Below are positions 27,261-35,465 of a stretch of 64,000 nt of DNA, one piece after another. A program made the position numbers and the translations under genes. The notes beneath the pieces were generated by a model that was given only the letters and a program-made list of their open reading frames with translations, searched no databases and was not told the DNA's origin. The number at the start of each line of letters is the position of its first letter. The first letter of the stretch is position 1. Origin of the DNA: Cyanobium sp. AMD-g (GTDB lineage: Bacteria > Cyanobacteriota > Cyanobacteriia > PCC-6307 > Cyanobiaceae); NCBI RefSeq assembly GCF_024346395.1, contig NZ_JAGQCW010000007.1, positions 1 to 64,000 on the forward strand, in the 5' to 3' direction.

Positions 27261-30166
27261 GCGGGCCTCCGGTGGGGCAGATCAAGGCGGGCCAGGGCAT
27301 CGGCCATCAGGGCCAGGCCGCTCTCCCGGCTCCAGGTGGCGCTGGCGTAGCCGAAGGCGGCGGCGGCCATGGCGCGCCAGGTGTCGTCGTCGTCGTTGAG
27401 CTGGAGCACGGCCTGGCACCAGTCGTCGGGGCTGCGGGCGATCAGCACCTCCTGGCCGTGGCGCAGACCGGTGGCTTCGGCGGCCAGGGGGCTGAGCACC
27501 TGGGGCAGGCCGTGGGCGGCGGCGGCCACCACCTTGCCCTTGAGGCCGGCCCCGGATCGCAGCGGCGCCACGAAGACGCGATGGCGGGCGTACACCGTGG
27601 CCGGATCGGCCACCCAGCCCTCGACGACCACGCCGGCTTCGGCACCCCAGCGGGCGGCGACGGTGGCGTCGAGACCGCTGCCGTACAGATGCAGTCGCAG
27701 CCCGGGCCGTCTCTCGAGCAGCAGGGGCCATACCTGCACCAGGAAGGCCTCGACGGCATCGCTGTTGGGGGGATGGCCGTAGCTGCCGAGGAAGGCGAGG
27801 CCGCTGCGGCCCTCAAGGGGGGCGGGAGCTTCCGGGCCGTGCACCACCCAGGGGCAAGCGGCGGTGGCGGCCTCGCCGAGGGTTTCGGCCTCGATCACCG
27901 CCCGCTCCACCTCCGAATAGCTGAAGGTGAGATCCACCTGGCGCATCACCGCCAGCTCCTGCTGCTTGACCTCTTCCACCGCTTCAAAGGCGCGGCGGCC
28001 CTCTTCGCCCTCCAGACCCTCGGCACGGGCGGCACGCAGCTGGCGCAGGTGGTGCAGGTCGGCGTTGCAGAACAGCAGCCGGGCCTGGGGGGCGTAGCGG
28101 TGGATCAGGGGCAGGGCCTCGGCGGCCACCGTGTAGCGGGTGAGATAGATCAGATCGAACTCCCGGCCCCGTTCGCTCAGAAAGGCTTCCAGGGAGAGCA
28201 CGAAGGGGGCGTGGATGAGCTCGATGCCGCGGCGCTGGAGCGCCTCGCTGTAGCTGGCCAGCCAGGCCAGGTTGAGGGGCAGCAGGGTCACCTTCCAGCC
28301 CAGCTCCTGGAGCAGCTCCATCTCCACCAGGGCGGCATGGCTGCCGGCATCGCGGTCGGGCCGAGGGGTTTCCTGATCGAGGCAGAGAACGCGCCCAACG
28401 ATGCCGCGGTCCTTGATGGTTTCGGCGGCGGCGTGGTCGGGCTCGCGGCTGCCCTCGAAGGCGGCGGCCCACTTCTGCTGGAAAACGGGGCCGTGGACCG
28501 CCTGGAAGCGCTTCAGCCCGCTGGTGGCCTGGGTGTCGGTGCCGCAGCTGAGGCCCTCGTGGTGGATCACCCGGGCCAGGGGGCTGTAGCGCACGGTGTG
28601 GCCGGCCTGGCGCACCTTGAAGGCCAGGTCGGTGTCCTCGTAGTAGGCGGGGGAGAACTCCGGGCTGAAGCCACCGAGCCGCTTCCAGAGTTCGAGGGGG
28701 ATGGCGAGGGCGGCGGCGCTGACGTAGTCCACCTGGCGGGTGTAGGCGAAACGGGGGTCGTGGGGGTTGCCGCCGCGGCCGTAGTTCCAGGGTTCGCCGT
28801 TGCCCCAGACGATGCCGCCCGCCTCCTGCAGGCTGCCGTCGGGGTAGATCAGCTGGGCTCCCACCATGCCGGTGTCGGCCCAGCGCTGGAAGGGATCGAG
28901 CAGCTCCTCCAGCCAGGCGGCGCAGGGTTCGGTGTCGTTGTTGAGCAGCACCAGAAAGGGGGCGCGGGCGGCGGCGGCACCGCTGCAGCAGGCCTGGTTG
29001 AAGCCGCGGGCGAAGTCGTGGCGGATGACGCGCACCCCGGGGGCCTCGGCGGCCAGGGCCTCCGCCGTGCCGTCGCTGGAGCCGTCGTCGACGACCAGCA
29101 CCTCGAACGGAACACGGGTGGGGGCGTAGGCGATCGCCGCCAGGCAGCGGCGGGTGACGCCGTACTGGTTGTGCACCGGGATCACGATCGACACCAGCGG
29201 ATCGGCCGCGATCGGCAGCTGCAGGGGCTGGCGCGGCACGGCGCCGCCGTCGGGGCCGGGTTCCTGGTTTGACGCGCCGCGGGGCAGGGGGTGTTCGAGC
29301 AGGCGCTGCAGCAGGGGCAGGTCAGGGGGCAGGGGGGTGCCATCGCTGTCGGCCCAGGCCAGCCAGGTGCGCAGGCTGCGGTAGCGCTCCCGGGCCAGGG
29401 GCGAAAGCTCGTCGGGGAAGGGGGGACGGGCGTGCCGCTGCAGGGCGGCCCAGGGGGTCAGGTGGAAGGGGAGCAGCTCGAAGCGCTGATCCAGCACCAG
29501 GCCGGAGCCGGTTTCCAGCTGCAGATGGTGCACGGCACCGTCGGCCAGGCCGGTTGGGAGCAGCTGCTGGAAGGGCCAGGTCCCTTCCGGCGGGGGCTCG
29601 GGGGGGGCGATCGGCAGGGTGGTGTGGCCGTCGAGGCGCAGCAGCAGGGGCTCGGTACCGCGGCCCCAGCCGTGCAGCAGGGGCGTCTGCAGCTGGGTGA
29701 GGGCGCCTTCGCGGATGGGACCGTGCTGACGCTGATGCTCGATCCGGGCGTGGGTGCCGGCATCGAGCCGCATGGGACTGCCGGCCAGTTCCGTGCCGCT
29801 CCCTTTGACCAGCACCCGCAGCACCAGCCCCTGGGAGTAGGCGGGCAGGGGATGGCTGGGGCCCCACCAGAAGCGGAAGCCGCAGGGCTGCTCGATGCCC
29901 AGCGCCAGAAGATCAGGCCGGGCCTGGGCCGCCATCAGTTCGGCGACCAGCTGGTGCTGGCCGGGGTCGAGCAGGTCGTCGAGCACCAGCTGCAGGCGCA
30001 GTGGCGCGGCCTGGGGCTGCAGGGGCCAGGGGCAGGCCCAGCCGCCCAGGCCGCCCTGCGGGCTCCAACCTTCGAGCCGGCCCACCAGGCCGCGGCGACG
30101 CCATTCGGCGAGGGAGGCGGTGGGGGTTTCCAGGGTGCCGGGCGGCTCGGCGAGCATCGCAGCCAT
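27257..30166 (-). CDS. Large GT2-GT4 fusion glycosyltransferase
   Basis: 969 residues. The first 320 or so residues have no recognised family and contain beta-rich stretches (LRLQLVLDDLLDPGQ, TEPLLLRLDGHTTLPI), perhaps a carbohydrate-binding module. A GT2 domain follows from about 323: VSIVIPVHNQYG, VDDGSSDGTAEALA, LLNNDTEP (the DxD-like site) and YYEDTDLAFKVRQAGH. The last 350 residues are GT4-like: LAFLGSYGHPPNSDAVEAF, VAPLRSGAGLKGKVVAAAAHG. It is the first gene of the five-gene secretion operon and so probably builds the glycan of the exported product. Confidence 0.9.
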   Translation of the reverse strand: MAAMLAEPPGTLETPTASLAEWRRRGLVGRLEGWSPQGGLGGWACPWPLQPQAAPLRLQLVLDDLLDPGQHQLVAELMAAQARPDLLALGIEQPCGFRFWWGPSHPLPAYSQGLVLRVLVKGSGTELAGSPMRLDAGTHARIEHQRQHGPIREGALTQLQTPLLHGWGRGTEPLLLRLDGHTTLPIAPPEPPPEGTWPFQQLLPTGLADGAVHHLQLETGSGLVLDQRFELLPFHLTPWAALQRHARPPFPDELSPLARERYRSLRTWLAWADSDGTPLPPDLPLLQRLLEHPLPRGASNQEPGPDGGAVPRQPLQLPIAADPLVSIVIPVHNQYGVTRRCLAAIAYAPTRVPFEVLVVDDGSSDGTAEALAAEAPGVRVIRHDFARGFNQACCSGAAAARAPFLVLLNNDTEPCAAWLEELLDPFQRWADTGMVGAQLIYPDGSLQEAGGIVWGNGEPWNYGRGGNPHDPRFAYTRQVDYVSAAALAIPLELWKRLGGFSPEFSPAYYEDTDLAFKVRQAGHTVRYSPLARVIHHEGLSCGTDTQATSGLKRFQAVHGPVFQQKWAAAFEGSREPDHAAAETIKDRGIVGRVLCLDQETPRPDRDAGSHAALVEMELLQELGWKVTLLPLNLAWLASYSEALQRRGIELIHAPFVLSLEAFLSERGREFDLIYLTRYTVAAEALPLIHRYAPQARLLFCNADLHHLRQLRAARAEGLEGEEGRRAFEAVEEVKQQELAVMRQVDLTFSYSEVERAVIEAETLGEAATAACPWVVHGPEAPAPLEGRSGLAFLGSYGHPPNSDAVEAFLVQVWPLLLERRPGLRLHLYGSGLDATVAARWGAEAGVVVEGWVADPATVYARHRVFVAPLRSGAGLKGKVVAAAAHGLPQVLSPLAAEATGLRHGQEVLIARSPDDWCQAVLQLNDDDDTWRAMAAAAFGYASATWSRESGLALMADALARLDLPHRRPA

Positions 30167-30221
30167 GCTGGAATCGTTGGCGGAACGTTATTGCCGCCGT
30201 ACCGCTTTGTCTCGTGTCGCC

Positions 30222-31892
30222 ATGGACCCGGCAGGCGGAGAACCGGCGGTGCGGGTGCCGCTGCGGCTGCTGCGGGAGCTGCCGCTGCCCTACCCGGCCT
30301 ATCACCAGCTGATCGCGTCGCTGCGGCCCGAGGCGGGCGGGGCTGCTGAGGATCCCCTGCTGGCGGAACTGGCGGAAGCCAGTGCGGCGGCCCTGCGGGA
30401 GGCCCTGGAGCACGGCCGCCTGGAGGCGGCTTTTGCCGCCCACGACGATCTGTTGGGCCATGTGATCGAATTGGCGGCGGCGCGGCCGGAGGTGGCGGCG
30501 GTGCTGTGGCAGCGCTACGGCGACCTGCTCGGCCAGCTGACGATCCAGGTGCACGAGCGGGTGATCCCCCGCGATGGGGCCACGCCGGATTTCACTGCCG
30601 CCGAACGGGCCACTGACGGGGCGCTCTGCCAGCGGATGGCGGAGATCCTGGAGCTGGCGGCGGCCCACCCTTGGGCGGTGCCCGAGTGGTTGCCGGTGCT
30701 GGAGCAGCAGCTGGTGCAGCATGGCGCCCTGGCCTGGCGGCAGCGGCTGGAGCAGGAGCCGGCTGCGGCCGGGCCCTGCCTGGATCTGTTCCTGCGTCTG
30801 GGCCAGCTGCTGGATCCGGTGCCGGAGTGGGTGGAGCAGGGCTGCCACAAGGCGATGGGGACGGTGATCGAAGCGTTGCCGCCCGCCGGCGCCCTGGCGG
30901 AGCCGGAGCTGGCCCTGCTGGTGGCGCGGGTGGGGCGGCTGCCGGTGGCGGCGGAGCAGCGAGCGGCCTTCGACGCCGCCCTGCTGCGGGCCCGCTTCAG
31001 CCTGGAGTTGCTGCAGCAGGGCCGTGACCTCAGGCGCCCCGGCGACGGCGCGGAGGTGGAGGTGCTGGAGGCGGAATGGCTGGAGGACGACGCGCCCGAT
31101 CCCGGGGCGGCGCCCTCCCTGCCGGCGGTGGAGTGGCGCCCCGGCGCGCTGGTGGTGGAGCTGGATGCGCTGGAGCTGCGGCTGCTGCAGTACGCCGAAG
31201 GGCCGGCCGAGCCCCTGGAGGAGGCCCTGGCCGAACTGCGCCGCCGCCATCACGACAGCGACTTCTGGAGCGCGGCTGCCAGCGAGGGGTACTCGGCGGA
31301 ACCTGACCCGCTGGAGCTGCTGCGGCGCTTCGAGCTGGAGGCCGGCTTTTACGCCAACATCCAGTCGCCGCTGGAGAGCCTGCGGCAGTGGGCCCGACCG
31401 GCGCTGCAGGCCCTGCTGCAGGCCCAGGTGTGGAGCGCCGACGCGGCCACCCACGACCTGTGGCAGCCATGGGGGCAGCCGGGCCAGCGGCGCCAGCCGC
31501 CGAGCGGCTCCGGGCTGTTGGAGCGGCTGGGCGGTGGTGAGGTGCTGCTGGTGGGCGAGGGCCCCGAAGCCACCGAGGCACTGCTGGCTGCCCACCGGGC
31601 CGGGCGGTTGTTCCCGGGGGGGGCGTTCGGCCTGCGCTGCCTGGCGGCGCCCCAGAGCTGCCACCCGCAGCGGCCCGCGGCGGGTTTCGAACACAGCCTG
31701 GAGGGTCTGGTGGCGGCAGTGGAGGCGCTGTACCAGGAACGGCCGTTCACGGTCCTGCTGGCCGGGGGCGGGGCCTACCGGCTGCCCCTGGCCCAGGCGA
31801 TCGGCAGCCGCTACGGGGTGCTGGCGGTGGCGGGGGCCACGGGTCTGGCGGCGTGGCTGGGGGGGCACGCCATGCCGGAGCTGCGCCGATGA
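30222..31892 (+). CDS. Large hypothetical protein of the glycan/secretion locus
   Basis: 556 residues from the ATG at 30222; an in-frame ATG at 30165 would overlap the start of the divergent GT fusion. The body is helical and rich in Leu, Ala and Glu, with a short proline-rich linker near residue 295. The last 130 residues look like a Rossmann-type unit (EVLLVGEGPEATEALLAAHR, FTVLLAGGGAYRLPLAQAIG). No signal peptide or membrane segment is seen and no family is recognised. The stop overlaps the next gene as ATGA, so the two are probably made together. Confidence 0.7.
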   Translation: MDPAGGEPAVRVPLRLLRELPLPYPAYHQLIASLRPEAGGAAEDPLLAELAEASAAALREALEHGRLEAAFAAHDDLLGHVIELAAARPEVAAVLWQRYGDLLGQLTIQVHERVIPRDGATPDFTAAERATDGALCQRMAEILELAAAHPWAVPEWLPVLEQQLVQHGALAWRQRLEQEPAAAGPCLDLFLRLGQLLDPVPEWVEQGCHKAMGTVIEALPPAGALAEPELALLVARVGRLPVAAEQRAAFDAALLRARFSLELLQQGRDLRRPGDGAEVEVLEAEWLEDDAPDPGAAPSLPAVEWRPGALVVELDALELRLLQYAEGPAEPLEEALAELRRRHHDSDFWSAAASEGYSAEPDPLELLRRFELEAGFYANIQSPLESLRQWARPALQALLQAQVWSADAATHDLWQPWGQPGQRRQPPSGSGLLERLGGGEVLLVGEGPEATEALLAAHRAGRLFPGGAFGLRCLAAPQSCHPQRPAAGFEHSLEGLVAAVEALYQERPFTVLLAGGGAYRLPLAQAIGSRYGVLAVAGATGLAAWLGGHAMPELRR

Positions 31893-32203
31893 GCGACCAG
31901 ACCAACTGGGACATGGACTGGCGGGCGGTGATCGCGGCCCACCCGCTCGAAAGCCACGAGGCCGCCGCGTGGTTGCGGTATGGGGTGGCCCTGAGCCAGC
32001 TGATCGAGCCCTCGGCCCAGGAGCGCCAACAGCAGCAGCAGGTGGGGCTGGCCTTCGCCCACGCCGAAGCGCTGGGGGCAGCGAAGCAGGCCGTGGCCCT
32101 GAGCCAGCGGCAGGCGACGCTGCTGGGCCTGGCCCAGGCCCTGGAGCTGGCCGGGGTCGGGGCGGCAGCGAAGGCGCTGGGGCGCCTGGCCGACTGGCCG
32201 TGA
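31889..32203 (+). CDS. Small hypothetical protein coupled to the 556-residue protein
   Basis: 104 residues. The start is WDMDWRAVIAAHPLESHEAA, then LRYGVALSQLIEPSAQERQQ and Ala/Leu-rich helices. The repeated helix pairs (HPLESHEAAAWLRYGVAL, GLAFAHAEALGAAKQAVAL) suggest a small TPR-like helical protein of the sort found beside glycosyltransferase genes. It overlaps the preceding gene by 4 nt. Function unknown. Confidence 0.65.
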   Translation: MSDQTNWDMDWRAVIAAHPLESHEAAAWLRYGVALSQLIEPSAQERQQQQQVGLAFAHAEALGAAKQAVALSQRQATLLGLAQALELAGVGAAAKALGRLADWP

Positions 32204-32351
32204 ATGGCGGCTGGTGCGGGCAGAGGAGGGGGCTTGCTGGCGGGATGTGGCGTTGTGTACAGGCTGTACAGGTCTGGCGTCGGGCCCCGCGAGCCCACCC
32301 GGTTCCCCGGGGATCCGACGGACGACCTGATGTGAACGGCGCTTACGCTGA

Positions 32352-32366
32352 CGTCATCTGATGACG
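32352..32366. promoter_or_regulatory. Perfect 15-nt palindrome, likely operator of the VapBC-like pair
   Basis: cgtcatc-t-gatgacg is a perfect palindrome with 7-nt arms around one base, ending 8 bp before the antitoxin ATG. Ribbon-helix-helix antitoxins bind such short dyads next to their own start and repress the operon, alone or with the toxin. The position makes autoregulation likely. About 75 bp further upstream, tgtacaggctgtacag contains a 7-nt direct repeat that may belong to the promoter. Confidence 0.6.
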
Positions 32367-32374
32367 CTGATTCC

Positions 32375-32584
32375 ATGCGCACCATCGTGGATCTGCCCGA
32401 GGGCGAGCGCGATCAGCTGGATGCCCTCTGTTCCCAGCGGGGCATTTCCCGGGCCCAGGCGCTCCGGGAGGCCCTGACCCTCTGGCTGGAGCGGGAGCGT
32501 CCACGCCACGGGGCGGTGTTCGGGCTCTGGAGCAACCGGGACCTCGATGGTGTGGCGCTGCAGCAACGGATTCGGCAGGGATAG
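32375..32584 (+). CDS. Ribbon-helix-helix antitoxin (CopG/VapB type)
   Basis: 69 residues. The N-terminal MRTIVDLPEGERDQLDALC is the beta strand plus helix of a ribbon-helix-helix domain, and GISRAQALREALTLWLERER is the second helix. The C-terminal FGLWSNRDLDGVALQQRIRQ is the toxin-binding tail typical of VapB partners. The toxin gene starts 2 nt after the stop. A perfect palindrome precedes the start. It is expected to neutralise the PIN toxin and repress the operon. Confidence 0.85.
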   Translation: MRTIVDLPEGERDQLDALCSQRGISRAQALREALTLWLERERPRHGAVFGLWSNRDLDGVALQQRIRQG

Positions 32585-32586
32585 CT

Positions 32587-32913
32587 GTGTTGCTGGGCAA
32601 GGATGTTGCCTTGGAGTGGATCCAGGCACAGCCCCGCTGTTCCATCAGCGTGATCACCTGGATCGAGGTGCTGGTGGGTTGCGGCCCTGGCGAAAGCGAG
32701 GCGGTGGAGGTGTGGTTGCGGGGGTTCCACTGCCTGCAGCTCGATGGCGCCGTGGCCCGGGAAGCAGTGGACTGCCGTCGGGCCCTGGGGCTGAAGGTGC
32801 CGGACGCCATCATCCTGGCCACCGCCCGTTGCCATCAGTTGCGGTTGGCGACGCGAAACATCCGGGATTTTCCTGAGGAGCTGGCCGGCGTCGTTGTCCC
32901 CTACACCCTCTGA
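32587..32913 (+). CDS. PIN-domain toxin (VapC type), N-terminus apparently shortened
   Basis: 108 residues from a GTG at 32587. The central and C-terminal PIN motifs are present: ISVITWIEVLVG with the conserved Glu, VPDAIILATARCHQLRLATRNIRDF with the conserved Asp residues. The usual opening LLDxNVLIDLLR is replaced by LLGKDVALEWIQAQP, and about 15 residues between the first strand and the ITxxE motif seem to be missing, so the first catalytic Asp is doubtful. PIN toxins cleave RNA. This copy may be inactive or may use the displaced Asp6. Confidence 0.8.
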   Translation: MLLGKDVALEWIQAQPRCSISVITWIEVLVGCGPGESEAVEVWLRGFHCLQLDGAVAREAVDCRRALGLKVPDAIILATARCHQLRLATRNIRDFPEELAGVVVPYTL

Positions 32914-32921
32914 CGGACGCC

Positions 32922-34262
32922 GTGGCCAGCAAGCGCAGCCTCAATGCCCGCAATCTGGAGGCCCTGGGGGCGGCGGCGCTGGCGGAGCTGCTGCTGGAGG
33001 TGTCGAGCGGCCAGGCGGTGATCCAGCGGCGGCTGCGGCTGGCGCTGGCGGCGGCGGAGGGGGCCTGTGGCGCTGCGCAGGAGGTGCGCAAGCGGCTGGC
33101 GGCGATCGATCGGTCCCGCACGTTCGTGGGTTCGGCCCGGCGTCCGGCGCTGCTCAGGGATCTGGAGGCGCAGCGGCAGGCGATCACCGGCCCGATCGCC
33201 GCCGAAGACCCCGGGGTGGCCTGCGAGCTGCTGCTGCGCTTTCTGGAGATTTCCGGCGGGGTGCTGGCGCGCTGCTCCGACAGCACCGGCGCGGTGAGCG
33301 GGGTGTTCGAGCGAGCGGCTGAACAGCTCGGACCGCTGGCGGTGGCCGTCCAGCTGGCGCCCGAGACCCTGGCCGAGCACGCCGCCGAGCTGTTGCTGGA
33401 GGACAGCCACGGGGTGTTCGATGCTCTGGTGCCAGCCCTGAAGGAGGCCCTCGGCGACGGGGGACTGCAGCGGCTGGAGCAGGGCTGCCGCGAGCGTGGC
33501 GCCCGCCACGGCAGCCGGCTGCTACTGCAGATCGCCGAGGCCCGGGGGGATGGGGAGGGCTACCTGGGCCAGTTCAGTGCCGCGGACCTGCAACGGCGCC
33601 CGATCGCCGCCGACGTGGCCCGGGTCCTGCTGGCCAATGGCCGGGCGGCGCAGGCCCTGGAGATCCTCGATGGCGCCACCGCAGACAACCCAGGCCGGCT
33701 CGATGGTGCCTGGCAGGACAGCCGCCTGGCCGTTCTTGAGGCGCTGGATCGCCCCGCCGAAGCCCAGGAGATGCGCTGGCAGTGGTTCTGCCGCACCCTT
33801 TCGATCCCCCACTTGCGCGCCTACCTGCGGCGCCTCGATGACTTTGAAGATGGCGAGGCGGAGGAGCGCGCCTTTGGGGTGGCCGAGCAGCATCCAAGCC
33901 GCCTGCTGGCGCTGGAGTTTCTGGTGGCCTGGGGGGCGCTCGCCCGGGCCGCCCGCCTGGTGCTGGCCCACGCCAACGACTGGGACGGGGAGGCCTACGT
34001 CCTCCACAGCGCCGCCGCCGAGCGGCTCAGCGCCGACCACCCCCTGGCGGCCACGTTGTTGCTGCGGGCGATGGTGTGGGGGGCGCTGGAGATGGGCCGC
34101 AGCCAGCGCTACCGCTACGCCGCCGAGCACCTGCGCAGCTGCGATCTGCTCGCCGACCGCCTCGACGACTGGCAGGGCCACCCCGACCATGCCGCCTTCG
34201 CGGCGCGGCTGCAGGAGCGCTTTGGGGGGCGGTGGGGCTTCTGGAAGCTGGTGGAGGCGTGA
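32922..34262 (+). CDS. DUF6880-like helical-repeat protein
   Basis: 446 residues from a GTG at 32922, 8 bp after the toxin stop. It opens SLNARNLEALGAAALAELLL and has VRKRLAAIDRSRTFV, MRWQWFCRTLSIPHLRAYLR, HPLAATLLLRAMV and SRYRYAAEHL. These fit the DUF6880 family as I remember it, which is mostly found in proteobacteria. It is an all-helical solenoid of unknown function. Proximity to the toxin-antitoxin genes suggests it arrived with them or is expressed from the same promoter. Confidence 0.65.
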   Translation: MASKRSLNARNLEALGAAALAELLLEVSSGQAVIQRRLRLALAAAEGACGAAQEVRKRLAAIDRSRTFVGSARRPALLRDLEAQRQAITGPIAAEDPGVACELLLRFLEISGGVLARCSDSTGAVSGVFERAAEQLGPLAVAVQLAPETLAEHAAELLLEDSHGVFDALVPALKEALGDGGLQRLEQGCRERGARHGSRLLLQIAEARGDGEGYLGQFSAADLQRRPIAADVARVLLANGRAAQALEILDGATADNPGRLDGAWQDSRLAVLEALDRPAEAQEMRWQWFCRTLSIPHLRAYLRRLDDFEDGEAEERAFGVAEQHPSRLLALEFLVAWGALARAARLVLAHANDWDGEAYVLHSAAAERLSADHPLAATLLLRAMVWGALEMGRSQRYRYAAEHLRSCDLLADRLDDWQGHPDHAAFAARLQERFGGRWGFWKLVEA

Positions 34263-34387
34263 GGTTCAGGGCCGCGGCCCGCCGATCCATCGACAGGAAC
34301 GTGCTGTCGCCCACCATGACTCCCGGGTGCTGGACCTGTCGGCAGATTCTTCAGAACGCTGGGGGGGGGCGAAGTGTTGGAACTCCT

Positions 34388-35461
34388 TCAGTCGGACGAT
34401 GGATTGTCCTCCATGAGTGATTCAATGGCCAGCCCAATAGATTGGGCATTGATCTCTAGCGTTGCCGCAGTGTCAGAGTGCTTTGGATGCGCTTCAACAT
34501 GAAGTTTCGAATATCTTTTCAGCGGAAGAAGGGCCGCCAGACGCTTGAAGCAGTCATTGTGCTTTCCAACGATGGCTAGCTCAATGAGCTCACAGGAAGG
34601 ATCGGCGAAAATCAGATTGGTAAGCCCTGCACCATGAAATCCAACAACGGTACTCGCCCTGCTGAAGATATAGATCTGTTGCAGCACACTGTACTTTTCA
34701 GCATCGAGGATTGTGTATCCAATCGACTCCAGTTTTTCTGCTAGTTCGAACTCATTGTGGATCGCACGTGCTCCTTTCACTCCTCTTGAAAGAAAGATTC
34801 TGTCAATTGTCGCAGGAAGCCCAGACAGGACTGACTCCGGTGAGTTTCTAAGCCATGCCTTCAAGGAGGCAAGAGCCGACTTTCTGAGCTGCTGAACGGA
34901 AGAACGAGAGGGATTCAAGTGACTACTGGAGGTGGCCAGACAGGTGCCTGTGGTGATGGCATACTTTCTGGGAAGGGTAATGTAGTCCCCTCCCAGGACA
35001 GTCAACCACTGGAACTGGAAGGATTTAAAGATGTGGGGCGCCAGCAAAACGAGCCGACGCTCTTCTTTCCTTTTCTTTTGATGGTCGAGCAGAAGTGCCC
35101 AGGAGGCCATTCCTTGCGCAACCCAGTGGTAGTAGTTGTTGGCCCAACGATTCACAGCGACAGCAAAGACATGTTGATCGCTATGAAGATTCAGGCTCGA
35201 TACAATGTCCTGCGTCGATTTCTGTAGCGAGGCTTCACTCGGCTTGTCCATCGCCAGAGCGGATTCCAGCGAACCGTCGGCCTCGTAGACGTAAGCGTCG
35301 CTGTAATACACGACCTGCGTATGGGCAGTAATTGTCGGCTCTGTGGTGGCATCTCGGGGAAGCCATGATTGCAACTCTATGTCACGATGGCTTTCCATCA
35401 TGGAAGCAAGGCCGTCGATATCTTTCATTGGAATTGGATCACAAACGGTGCAGCCTCGCAA
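34388..35461 (-). CDS. GT61-like (DUF563) glycosyltransferase
   Basis: 357 residues from the start at 35461; MKDIDG at 35428 is an alternative. Family features are NRWANNYYHWVAQGMASWALL near residue 110, IDRIFLSRG, the ATTVVG-type RASTVVGFHGAGLTNLIF and FADPSCELIEL. These match the GT61/DUF563 glycosyltransferases used in capsular and N-glycan synthesis. The base composition is much lower in G+C than the flanks, which points to acquisition from elsewhere. It follows the next gene with a 4-bp gap. Confidence 0.85.
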   Translation of the reverse strand: MRGCTVCDPIPMKDIDGLASMMESHRDIELQSWLPRDATTEPTITAHTQVVYYSDAYVYEADGSLESALAMDKPSEASLQKSTQDIVSSLNLHSDQHVFAVAVNRWANNYYHWVAQGMASWALLLDHQKKRKEERRLVLLAPHIFKSFQFQWLTVLGGDYITLPRKYAITTGTCLATSSSHLNPSRSSVQQLRKSALASLKAWLRNSPESVLSGLPATIDRIFLSRGVKGARAIHNEFELAEKLESIGYTILDAEKYSVLQQIYIFSRASTVVGFHGAGLTNLIFADPSCELIELAIVGKHNDCFKRLAALLPLKRYSKLHVEAHPKHSDTAATLEINAQSIGLAIESLMEDNPSSD

Positions 35462-35465
35462 AGAT

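Noticed and set aside
26431-27300. A 290-residue extension upstream of the ABC exporter in the same frame
   Set aside because: It is Arg/Pro/Ala-rich and overlaps the PPIase gene, which has real coding character; the ATG at 26430 forms an ATGA junction.
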